DNA from: CAZVWJ01 sp964631325
Lineage (GTDB): Bacteria; T1Sed10-126
Direction: 5' to 3'
Assembly: GCA_964631325.1 (NCBI GenBank)
Contig: CAZVWJ010000006.1
Span: forward strand, 1-64,000
DNA: 64,000 nucleotides
Shown here: in pieces, positions 50,663-58,530 of the stretch
Position numbering within the stretch: position 1 is the first letter of the stretch
How the letters are laid out: each line of letters starts with the position of its first letter
Notes under the pieces: model-generated
Seen by the model: only the letters and a program-made list of their open reading frames with translations
Database searches by the model: none
Told to the model about the DNA's origin: nothing
Made by a program: the position numbers and the translations under genes

Positions 50663-50816
50663 ATATTACTATCAGTAAGGGGTGTTGTAAAATAATTTCG
50701 TTGTAACGAGATTATTTTAGTAATGATTTTTCCTTGATTCAAATCTATGGGTAGGGGAAAATATAAAACCTAATGTAAAAGATTTAGAATCTAAAAGCAG
50801 TATGGAGGCTAAAATA

Positions 50817-53201
50817 ATGGAATATCAGTACGGTGATTTTACCGAAGACGGTGGGTTTAAAATTGAAGATCCTGACACTCCTTTGCCCTGGGCCAATTAT
50901 TTAACCAACGGTGACTATTGTGCTTTGATAAGTCAGCATGGCGGTGGTTTTTCTTTTTACGTTGACCCGGCCCGGCACGGCGTGCTTCGCCGGGAAATGA
51001 CCGGGTTGCGACGGGATTGTCCGGGCCGATTTTTCTATATAATTGACGAAAAGCAACAATTTGCCTGGTCACCCAACCGGGTTCCTATGGAAGTTCCTCT
51101 GGAAGATTACAGTTGTACCCATAAACCCGGTATTACTACGATAAATTCTACCTACGGGGAAATTGAGACGGAAATTAATTACTTTGTCCCCCCGGATACC
51201 GATCAGGAAATTTGGTACCTGAGGCTGCGTAACTGTAGCCAGGGCTTGAGAAAATTACGCGTGGTAGCGGTCAGTGAATGGGGAATGGGGAATACAGCCC
51301 GTGAAGCAACTGATCGCCAGTGGGATCAGTTGTTTAAAAACGTAAAATATAATTCTGAAGATGAGGTATTAATCGGCCGGAAAAGGCACTGGGAGAGTGA
51401 TATCGGAGAACCCCGTGAAATAAAACAGTGGCCTTACGCCCTCTATTTTACTGCTTCGCGTTCTCCCCAGAGCTGGGACTCCCGCCGGGATTCGTTTTTT
51501 GGCACTTACCGGGGTTATCACAACCCCCAGGCCTTAGAAAAAGACTGCCTTGCTTGTAACGAAGTGGAAGGAAGTGAAGCAGTCGGGGCCCTGGATTGGA
51601 AAATTGAATTGCCCGCCCGAGAAGAAGATTCGATTGCCTGCGTCCTGGGCGTTATTGATCGCGACGAGGTTGAAAATAAGGACTGGAGCCTCTATCAGAA
51701 AAATTCTTACGTGAATAAGGCCCTGGCCAAAACTGAAAATTTTTGGGATGAGCGGCTTAGCCATGTCCGGGTGGATCTACCTGATTCTGATTTGCAGAAC
51801 TTAGTCAATAACTGGTTGCCCTTTCAGGTGACGATTAATACCTGGTTCGGTCGTGCTCCTTCCTTCTGGCACTCTTCCCAGGGCTATACCGGTTTTCGGG
51901 ACGCCTGTCATGAATCTTTTGGGAGCGCTCCGTTTGCTTCTGAAGATGCCCGCGAAAAAATAAAACACATCCTTTCCTTTACCTATGAAAGTGGTTTGAA
52001 TTCCCACCGGACCCCCCGGGGCGCCCGGGATTACGATGAAAGTGATAATGCTGACGATCCTCTCTGGGTTCCCCTGGCGCTGGATGCTTACTTAAAGGAA
52101 ACCGGGGATTGGGATTTACTCGATGAAGAAGTCGGCTTTCTGGAGTCTGACGAGAAAACATCGATCATTGAACATATGGCCCGCGGCCTTGATTATGTGC
52201 TTACTCAGCGCGGAAAAAGAGGGCTCCCGTTGATCCGATACGGTGATTGGAACGATGCCCTGGACACGCTGGGGGAAGAAGGGGAAGGAGAATCAGTCTG
52301 GATTGGTCAGTTCCTCTGTCTTGCCCTGGAACTGGGAGCAGAAATTATGGAAAAACATGATTACCGTTCTGATAAAGCTGATGAATTTGTTCGGGAAGCT
52401 GAAAACATCCGTGAAGTAATTAACCGGGAATGCTGGGACGGTGAATGGTATACCCGGGCATTTACGGATGACGATAAACCGATTGGGAGCAGTGAAAATG
52501 AAGCGGGCGAAATATTTCTCAATACCCAGACCTGGGCGGTTATTGGTGATATTGCTTCCCGCGAACGAGCCGAGCAGGCTTTTTCCTCCGTACTTGATAA
52601 GTTAGATACGCGGTGGGGTTTTCGATATTTTGCTCCGGCCTACGAGGAAATTGATCCGGAAATTGGAGTGATTACCCAATTTTCGCCGGGCAAGAAAGAA
52701 AATGGCTCGATTTTCAGCCATGCCGCTGCGTTTTCTCTGGTGGCTCTTGCCGAACTGGGCTGGGGCGAGGAAGCCTATGATCTATGGAAAAAAATCAGTC
52801 CTACCACCCATGCCCGCGAGGAGGCTGACCACTACCGGTTAGAACCCTATGTCTACTGTCAGAACGTTACAGGCCCGGATTCCCCGGATTTTGGTGAAGG
52901 AAATTATCACTGGCTCTCCGGAACTGCCTCCTGGGTTTATCGGGCTGTTCTTGACCATATCCTCGGGTTGAAGCCAGAGTGGGAAGGATTGCGAATTGAT
53001 CCCTCCTTACCGCCTCACTGGGAAGAGGTAGAAGTAGAAAGAGACTTTCGAGGTAACCGGTGGACGGTTGAGTATCATCAGCCTGAGGGAGGAAATAGTG
53101 AAGTTGAGAAAATTTTAGTGAACGGTGAAGCAGTTGAAGATACCTTAATTACTCTGCCTGATTCTGAAAAGGCCATGCACGTGGAGGTGTATTTAGAATG
53201 A
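50817..53201 (+). CDS. GH94-family glycoside phosphorylase (cellobiose/chitobiose phosphorylase type)
   Basis: A 794-residue protein. The N-terminal beta-sandwich (about 1-270; WANYLTNGDYCALISQHGGGFSFYVDP) is joined to an alpha6/alpha6 barrel with the GYTGFRDACHESFG segment and the catalytic acid in RYGDWNDALD (about residue 475). GH94 enzymes split beta-linked disaccharides with phosphate, saving ATP. The particular sugar (cellobiose, chitobiose or another) cannot be read here. The ATG at 50817 is 8 nt after GGAGG; an ATG at 50802 overlaps the ribosome site region. It overlaps punA by 4 bp. Confidence 0.9.
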   Translation: MEYQYGDFTEDGGFKIEDPDTPLPWANYLTNGDYCALISQHGGGFSFYVDPARHGVLRREMTGLRRDCPGRFFYIIDEKQQFAWSPNRVPMEVPLEDYSCTHKPGITTINSTYGEIETEINYFVPPDTDQEIWYLRLRNCSQGLRKLRVVAVSEWGMGNTAREATDRQWDQLFKNVKYNSEDEVLIGRKRHWESDIGEPREIKQWPYALYFTASRSPQSWDSRRDSFFGTYRGYHNPQALEKDCLACNEVEGSEAVGALDWKIELPAREEDSIACVLGVIDRDEVENKDWSLYQKNSYVNKALAKTENFWDERLSHVRVDLPDSDLQNLVNNWLPFQVTINTWFGRAPSFWHSSQGYTGFRDACHESFGSAPFASEDAREKIKHILSFTYESGLNSHRTPRGARDYDESDNADDPLWVPLALDAYLKETGDWDLLDEEVGFLESDEKTSIIEHMARGLDYVLTQRGKRGLPLIRYGDWNDALDTLGEEGEGESVWIGQFLCLALELGAEIMEKHDYRSDKADEFVREAENIREVINRECWDGEWYTRAFTDDDKPIGSSENEAGEIFLNTQTWAVIGDIASRERAEQAFSSVLDKLDTRWGFRYFAPAYEEIDPEIGVITQFSPGKKENGSIFSHAAAFSLVALAELGWGEEAYDLWKKISPTTHAREEADHYRLEPYVYCQNVTGPDSPDFGEGNYHWLSGTASWVYRAVLDHILGLKPEWEGLRIDPSLPPHWEEVEVERDFRGNRWTVEYHQPEGGNSEVEKILVNGEAVEDTLITLPDSEKAMHVEVYLE

Positions 53202-54016
53202 AGTTGTCCGAAAAAATTGGTCGCACTGTTGAATTTTTAGAAGATAAAAGTGACATTCGTCCGGAGCTGGGATTAATTCTCGGTTCGGGGCTGGGGGAGC
53301 TGGGCGAAGAAGTGGAAAATCCCCGGGTGATTCCTTATGAAGAAATCCCCGGTTTTCTTGCCTCAAAAGTTGAAGGTCACGCGGGAAAATTAATTCTCGG
53401 AGAACTGGAGGGGCGCAAAGTTTATCTTATGCAGGGCCGTTACCATTATTACGAAGGTCATCCCATTCAGGAAATTGTTTTTCCTGTCCAGGTGATGGAA
53501 GGTTTTGGCTGTGAGACTATGCTGGTTACTAACGCCAGTGGAGCTGTGAACGAAGACTATTCCCCCGGTGACCTGGCCCTGATTGAAGACCATATCAATT
53601 TTCTCGGCAACAACCCGTTGATTGGAGTTAATGATACTGAGGTCGGTCCGCAGTTCGTGGATATGACTTACGCCTATGATCCGGACCTGCGGGAGCTGGC
53701 CCTGGAAACTGCTGAAGAGCTGGGAATTGACCTCGAAAAAGCGGTTTATGTCGCTTCAATGGGGCCCTCTTACGAAACCCCGGCCACAGTTAAAATGTAC
53801 CGCAAATGGGGCGGCGACCTTGCCGGGATGTCCACTGTCCCCGAAGTTATTGCCGCCAATCACGTCGGTCTCAAGGTGCTCGGCCTTTCCTGTATAACCA
53901 ATATGGGAGCCGGGATTTTGGATCAGCCCCTCGACCACGAAGAGGTAATTGAAACGACGGAAATTGCCAAGGATAAGTTCAAAAGACTTGTTCGCAGTAT
54001 AATTCCTCAGCTTTGA
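53198..54016 (+). CDS. punA: Purine nucleoside phosphorylase (PunA/DeoD-II type)
   Basis: A 272-residue trimeric-type PNP that cleaves guanosine and inosine with phosphate. Conserved pieces are LILGSGLGELGEEV (about 23-36), VEGHAGKLILG, MQGRYHYYEGH, NASGAVNEDYSPGDLALIEDHIN, GPSYETPA and GMSTVPEVIAA. It starts inside the end of the GH94 gene (ATGA overlap) and its stop overlaps the TTG of the next gene, so it is in the middle of a tightly coupled operon. Confidence 0.94.
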   Translation: MKLSEKIGRTVEFLEDKSDIRPELGLILGSGLGELGEEVENPRVIPYEEIPGFLASKVEGHAGKLILGELEGRKVYLMQGRYHYYEGHPIQEIVFPVQVMEGFGCETMLVTNASGAVNEDYSPGDLALIEDHINFLGNNPLIGVNDTEVGPQFVDMTYAYDPDLRELALETAEELGIDLEKAVYVASMGPSYETPATVKMYRKWGGDLAGMSTVPEVIAANHVGLKVLGLSCITNMGAGILDQPLDHEEVIETTEIAKDKFKRLVRSIIPQL

Positions 54017-55836
54017 TATTTGACAGGACCGCTGTTGAAGAGTGGTCAGTGGCAGAGCTTGATTCTGAGGCGGTAAAGCGGCTGGAGAAATCTATTTCAC
54101 TTCCCCGGCCTCTGGCTCGATTTTTTGTCCGGCGTGGTTTCAAAGATCCTTCCAGTGTGCAGAAACTGGGTTCTGAGTGCAAAAGTTCACCTGCTGATCC
54201 GGTGGATTTAGTTAATCGTGACCGCCTGGCCGAAGAACTGATTCAGGCGCTTCGGTCTGACCGGACAATCCAGCTCGGGGTTTTTTCCAATTCCTCGCTA
54301 TTTCCGGCAGTAATTATTTTAAAGAGAGGTCTTGAAGCCCTCGGGGGCGAGGTAAAAGTTTCTGTTTCACCTTCTGATCTCGAGGAAGATAATTACAGCG
54401 GGATCATGGTCTCTGCATCCGCTCCGGAAACTCTGGAACCTTCCCGAATAGAGGCCCTGGATTTTGTCCTGATTGATTCCCCCCTGCAATCGCAAAAATT
54501 TGATCAAAACTCGCTCCTTGTTTATCCGGGGGCGGAAGAGTTTCCCCCCGCTTTTATAGCCTATAAAGTCTGTGAGCTGGTGGGACGGAAAATTTATTCG
54601 GCTGAACTCCCCTCTTTCGTTGCCTTTGACCTGGAAACTACCGGCTATTCTCCTCAAAATTCTGAAATTATTGAAATTGGTGCAGTCAAATACAGGCAGG
54701 GGAAGCAGGTCGATACTTTTGAAACATTTGTTGGTTCCACCGCCCGGGTTCCCGCTAAAATTCAAGATTTAACCGGGATTAGTTCAGCCGATCTTAAGGA
54801 TGCTCCGCCGCCGGAGAAAACTTTTAATAAGTTTGCGGATTTTATAGCCGGAGAAACTTTAGTTGCCCATAACAAAGGGTTTGATATTCCTTTCTTGAAA
54901 TATCACTTTAATAAATACCTTGGGCGTTCGCTGGATAATACCGGTAAAGATTCAATGCGGGTCGCTCAATCTTCTCTCCCCGGGTTGTCGGGTTATGACC
55001 TGGCAACTGTGGCTGAATACCTGGGGATTTCCCTGGAGGACCATCACCGGGCTCTTGATGATGCCCGTGCCGCCGGCGAAATTTTCACCAGTCTAAAGAG
55101 CGAAACACCCCGCCAGTTAAAACAATTACTTGAGCCTCAACTTCCCCTGGTAGCGCTTGATATTGCTCTGGCAGAAAATAATATTAAATCGGTTCTGCGT
55201 GATTTGTTCGGGCGGGGTCACGAGGTGCTGGAAAACTCTTCTGAGTTTATCCCGGCACTTTTACGGGAACTATCACCGCCGCGAGGCGTTGTCCATAACG
55301 GATTTTCGGGTGACTTGTTTTTATTGCTGGAATCAGCCTCGGATAATTTTGTAGAGCTGGTTAACTGTCTTACAGGGACTGGGAGAGACGATGTGGGGCG
55401 GCTGGCTGAAAGTATTATAAAACTGGGAGAGCCCTCACCTGAGAGCCATTTTTTTTATCAGGAAAAGAGAGCTAAAATGTTTGCCGGAATTTCACCGGAA
55501 CTGGATGCCCAAATAAAATTGTCCGACCTGACGGAGGAGTTTATGGAGAATATAAAACAACTACCTCCGTATTCACTTGAATTTCCACCTCCGGTCTTTA
55601 AAATTGAAGAGGCTCAAGTGATAAACATTCGAGCCACGGGAAAAGCTTTGGAGCCTGGATTTGTGGTAACGGTGCGCCAGGGTAAACAATGGGCAACTGT
55701 TGTCCTGGCAACAAATAGCAAGCCGGACTTCGTTGAAATAGGTGCACGGATAAATTTGCTCTGCGAACCGGCACTTGCTACTGTAACGCCTGAACAGCCT
55801 GTTTTAAATTGTCTCTCGCTGTGTCGTGTCGGTTAA
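54013..55836 (+). CDS. Degenerate RecJ-like protein with an embedded DnaQ-type 3'-5' exonuclease domain
   Basis: A 607-residue protein of unusual build. Residues about 1-190 follow RecJ in order: an RPLARFFVRRGFKDPSSVQ segment like the RecJ start, then QLGVFSNSSLFPAVIILKRGLEALGGEV where RecJ has its DYDVDG motif, and LIDSPLQ where RecJ has DCG. The catalytic Asp/His motifs are thus lost. Residues about 203-362 are a complete DEDDh exonuclease (Asp206, Glu208, Asp291, His345, Asp350). Residues about 520-600 resemble the RecJ OB domain (PPPVFKIEEAQVINIRATGK). It starts at TTG 54013, overlapping punA. The function is unknown; DNA end processing or a scaffold role is possible. Confidence 0.75.
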   Translation: MIFDRTAVEEWSVAELDSEAVKRLEKSISLPRPLARFFVRRGFKDPSSVQKLGSECKSSPADPVDLVNRDRLAEELIQALRSDRTIQLGVFSNSSLFPAVIILKRGLEALGGEVKVSVSPSDLEEDNYSGIMVSASAPETLEPSRIEALDFVLIDSPLQSQKFDQNSLLVYPGAEEFPPAFIAYKVCELVGRKIYSAELPSFVAFDLETTGYSPQNSEIIEIGAVKYRQGKQVDTFETFVGSTARVPAKIQDLTGISSADLKDAPPPEKTFNKFADFIAGETLVAHNKGFDIPFLKYHFNKYLGRSLDNTGKDSMRVAQSSLPGLSGYDLATVAEYLGISLEDHHRALDDARAAGEIFTSLKSETPRQLKQLLEPQLPLVALDIALAENNIKSVLRDLFGRGHEVLENSSEFIPALLRELSPPRGVVHNGFSGDLFLLLESASDNFVELVNCLTGTGRDDVGRLAESIIKLGEPSPESHFFYQEKRAKMFAGISPELDAQIKLSDLTEEFMENIKQLPPYSLEFPPPVFKIEEAQVINIRATGKALEPGFVVTVRQGKQWATVVLATNSKPDFVEIGARINLLCEPALATVTPEQPVLNCLSLCRVG

Positions 55837-55889
55837 ATCATAGACCGATGTATTTGAACCTGATAATTAGTATCTAAGGAGGTGTTAAA

Positions 55890-56123
55890 ATGGCTGATCA
55901 AAATATTGCAATAGTTGATCGCCTGGAAGGTGATATTGCCGTGCTTGAATTTATTGAGCCCCGGTTTGGTTTTCAGCTACCGGTGGAGGTGCTTCCCGAA
56001 GACGTGCACGAGGGAGCGGCGGTGGAGTTTGATTTTAAGCTACGGCCCGAAATTGAGGCGGAACGACGCCAGGAAATACGTCAACTTCAAGACGAATTAA
56101 TTGAAAAACCGGACGAAGAATAA
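55890..56123 (+). CDS. DUF3006-type small protein
   Basis: A 77-residue acidic protein with the DUF3006 pattern: IVDRLEGDIAVLEF, a middle LPVEVLPEDVHEGAAVEFDF and a charged C-terminal helix with RRQEIRQLQDELIEK. It looks like a small beta-barrel plus helix. The strong ribosome site AAGGAGGTG precedes ATG 55890. It follows the RecJ/DnaQ-like gene by 53 bp. Its function is unknown. Confidence 0.78.
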   Translation: MADQNIAIVDRLEGDIAVLEFIEPRFGFQLPVEVLPEDVHEGAAVEFDFKLRPEIEAERRQEIRQLQDELIEKPDEE

Positions 56124-56260
56124 ACTGGACTGCTCTGTTTCGGTGACAAAATTTTCAACTACATTAAGCGGTTCAGTATGTTAAACTACTTGGTCGCTGT
56201 GAACGCTAATTTCTTCTATTTTGCACTGAACTCATATTTAACTGAGAGAGGAGTTAAACA

Positions 56261-57274
56261 ATGGCAGTTAATAAACAGGCTGTGAAAGCTTTACCAAAAG
56301 TAGATTTGCATTTGCATCTTGATGGGGCGATTCGAACACAAACTATTCTCGAACTGGGCAAACAGTTTAACGTGGATCTTCCGACGGATAACGTGGATGA
56401 CTTAGCTTCTTACGTTCAAGTCCAGCCCTCCTGCCGGAGTCTCTCCGATTTTCTGGGGTGTTTTGAAAATTTTTATCCGGTGCTTCAGTATCCCGGGGCA
56501 ATTGAGAGAATTGCTTATGAACTCTGTGAGGATTTAGCTGAAGCAGGAGTGATTTATGCGGAAACACGATTTGCTCCCGTCCTTCTGCAGGAAGAAGGTG
56601 CGTCAATAAAGGAAATGGTGGATGCGGCCCTGCGGGGTTTAAATCGAGGAGAAAAAGATTTTGATATTCCGGTTAACTTAATTCTCTGCGCTTATCGGGG
56701 GACTCCCTCCGAAGCCAGTGTGGAAGTTGTTGAGCTTGCCAGTGAATACCGGGATAGAGGAATAGTTGGCTTGGATTTTGCCGGGGATGAAAGCCAGTAT
56801 GAGGCCCGGGAACACATGGAAGCACTGGAGCTGGCTCGTGAAAACAACCTGCCACTTACCATCCATGCCGGGGAAGCCGGAGGGGTTGAGAATATCAGAG
56901 AAGCGCTGGAGCTTGGAGCCGATCGAATTGGTCATGGCGTCCGGCTTGAAGACGATCCCGAGCTCCTGCAGGAAGTTGTGGATAAAGAAATCCCCCTGGA
57001 ACAATGTTTGACCAGTAATTTACAGACCCAGGCGGTAGCTTCCATAGAAAAACATCCGTTCCCGGAGTTCCTTCAGCAGGGGATAAAGGTTACGCTCAAT
57101 ACAGATGACCCCCGGGTTAGTAATACTGATATAAATAAAGAATTTCTTCTTGCATCAGAAGAATTTGGTCTTTCGCTGGCTGATCTAAAGCAGATTCTAT
57201 TGAATTCGGTGGGAGCTGCTTTTACGACTCAAAAAATTAAAAAATCTTTGCGTGAACGAATCTCCCGGTCCTGA
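56261..57274 (+). CDS. add: Adenosine deaminase
   Basis: A 337-residue amidohydrolase that converts adenosine to inosine. Zinc and catalytic sites are visible: His17-x-His19 in DLHLHLDG, His202 and Glu205 in IHAGEAGG, the GHGV segment, SNLQT and the Asp282-Asp283 pair in NTDDP. The start is ATG at 56261 after GAGAGGAG. It is downstream of punA, which can split the inosine product. The gap 56124-56260 has no gene. Confidence 0.94.
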   Translation: MAVNKQAVKALPKVDLHLHLDGAIRTQTILELGKQFNVDLPTDNVDDLASYVQVQPSCRSLSDFLGCFENFYPVLQYPGAIERIAYELCEDLAEAGVIYAETRFAPVLLQEEGASIKEMVDAALRGLNRGEKDFDIPVNLILCAYRGTPSEASVEVVELASEYRDRGIVGLDFAGDESQYEAREHMEALELARENNLPLTIHAGEAGGVENIREALELGADRIGHGVRLEDDPELLQEVVDKEIPLEQCLTSNLQTQAVASIEKHPFPEFLQQGIKVTLNTDDPRVSNTDINKEFLLASEEFGLSLADLKQILLNSVGAAFTTQKIKKSLRERISRS

Positions 57275-57346
57275 ATGTTGGTTAAATTTTTGCTGTTTTT
57301 TTGAATCCTGTAATTATTAGCATTTTTTGACTTGAGGTGAGTATAA

Positions 57347-57781
57347 ATGAGTGAAATATCATCGACTGGCCAAAAACTTTTAAAAGCTGCATCGGAAGCT
57401 CTGGAGAATGCTTATTCACCCTACAGCGAATTTCGTGTAGGCGCAGCCCTGATTACCGCTGACGGGCAAATATTTTCGGGTTGTAACATAGAAAATTCTG
57501 CTTACGGTTTGACCATTTGTGCGGAACGAACTGCAATTTTCAAAGCTGTTTCAGAGGGGTATACTGATTTTGAGAAACTGGCAATTGTCGTGGAGTCGGC
57601 CGAAGGAATAGGTACACCCTGTGGCTCCTGTCGCCAGGTTATGCTTGAATTTAATCCGGAAATGGACGTAATAATGTCCAATACCTCCGGTGAATATAAA
57701 ATTTACAAGACCAGAGATTTATTGCCCCGGAGTTTTGCTTCAAAACAGTTAGATGAAGATAAAATCCCGCCGGAGAATTAG
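57347..57781 (+). CDS. cdd: Cytidine deaminase
   Basis: A 144-residue homotetramer-type Cdd: Cys58-Ala-Glu60 and Cys92-x-x-Cys95 form the zinc site, with SPYSEFRVGAAL and NIENSAYGLT for nucleoside binding. It deaminates cytidine and deoxycytidine. The start is ATG at 57347 after GAGGTGAG. It closes the salvage cluster of punA, add and cdd. Confidence 0.95.
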   Translation: MSEISSTGQKLLKAASEALENAYSPYSEFRVGAALITADGQIFSGCNIENSAYGLTICAERTAIFKAVSEGYTDFEKLAIVVESAEGIGTPCGSCRQVMLEFNPEMDVIMSNTSGEYKIYKTRDLLPRSFASKQLDEDKIPPEN

Positions 57782-57831
57782 TTTTTTTCTGCCACGCCGT
57801 ATTTTTCCCGCTTGCAGAGTAATCTTTCTTC

Positions 57832-57929
57832 GTAATTACTCACCTATCCTCTCGCCTCCGGTGGGAGAGAGCTTGCCCTGCGCATGGACAGAGTTAGAGA
57901 GAGGGGGAAAAGATTTGATGAGTAGTTAC
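57832..57929. repeat. MITE-like element with GTAATTACTCACC ends, copy 3
   Basis: A 98-bp unit: GTAATTACTCACC (57832-57844) mirrored by GATGAGTAGTTAC (57917-57929), with the CTCTCGCC..GGTGGGAGAGAG hairpin inside. This is the shortest copy; it lacks the second half present at 50477-50662. The remainder of the 57782-58098 gap is AT-rich, with no gene. Confidence 0.68.
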
Positions 57930-58098
57930 CTTTCTTCGATTGAGCTTTATTAACGATGTTTTGACGATGATTTTTATTATTTATCCCTCTATTTTTGGAA
58001 AATACTCTTTTCAACCGAATAAAGCCAAGGTATAATTCAGAGTTATTAACAAAATAATTATGTAATAATAATTCTGGTCCACTCAAGTGAGGGAAACA

Positions 58099-58530
58099 AT
58101 GCCGCCGGAGTCTGTTTTAATTGTTGAAGATGCTGTGGTAATCGCGGAACATTTAAAAATGTTAGTTGAAAATCAGGGGTATGAAGTGGCCGGTATGGTT
58201 GATTCCGGGGAAGATGCCCTGGAGATAGTAGACCAGGAAATACCTAACTTGATTTTAATGGATATTAAATTAATCGGGGAGATTGATGGGATTGAAGCGG
58301 CCCGTAAAATCGAAGAAAAATATGGTGATGAAATAGGAATTGTCTACGTGACGGCTTACGGTGACGAAGCCACGCTGGATAAAGCAAGGGAATCCGGGGC
58401 CGAAGCCCTGTTCACTAAACCCGTGCGGAAAAATGCTCTTGATTGGATTTTACGCTGGTATTTTGAAGGTAAAGAGAACTTGCCTCCTACTCCCCCCTCT
58501 CTCCAGGCATGGTTCTTTGAGTCTAACTAA
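58099..58530 (+). CDS. Single-domain response regulator
   Basis: A 143-residue receiver: VLIVEDAVVIAEHLKMLVENQGYEV, phospho-Asp in LILMDIKLIGEIDGIEAA, VTAYGDE and the Lys in FTKPVRK. It is closest to the receiver broken at 14658-15066 and to the receiver of the 19647 hybrid. The last 15 residues (Pro-rich) come from C-rich DNA resembling the dispersed hairpins. ATG 58099 follows GAGGGA closely; a GTG at 58087 is an alternative. The large sensor kinase starts inside its 3' end. Confidence 0.85.
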   Translation: MPPESVLIVEDAVVIAEHLKMLVENQGYEVAGMVDSGEDALEIVDQEIPNLILMDIKLIGEIDGIEAARKIEEKYGDEIGIVYVTAYGDEATLDKARESGAEALFTKPVRKNALDWILRWYFEGKENLPPTPPSLQAWFFESN

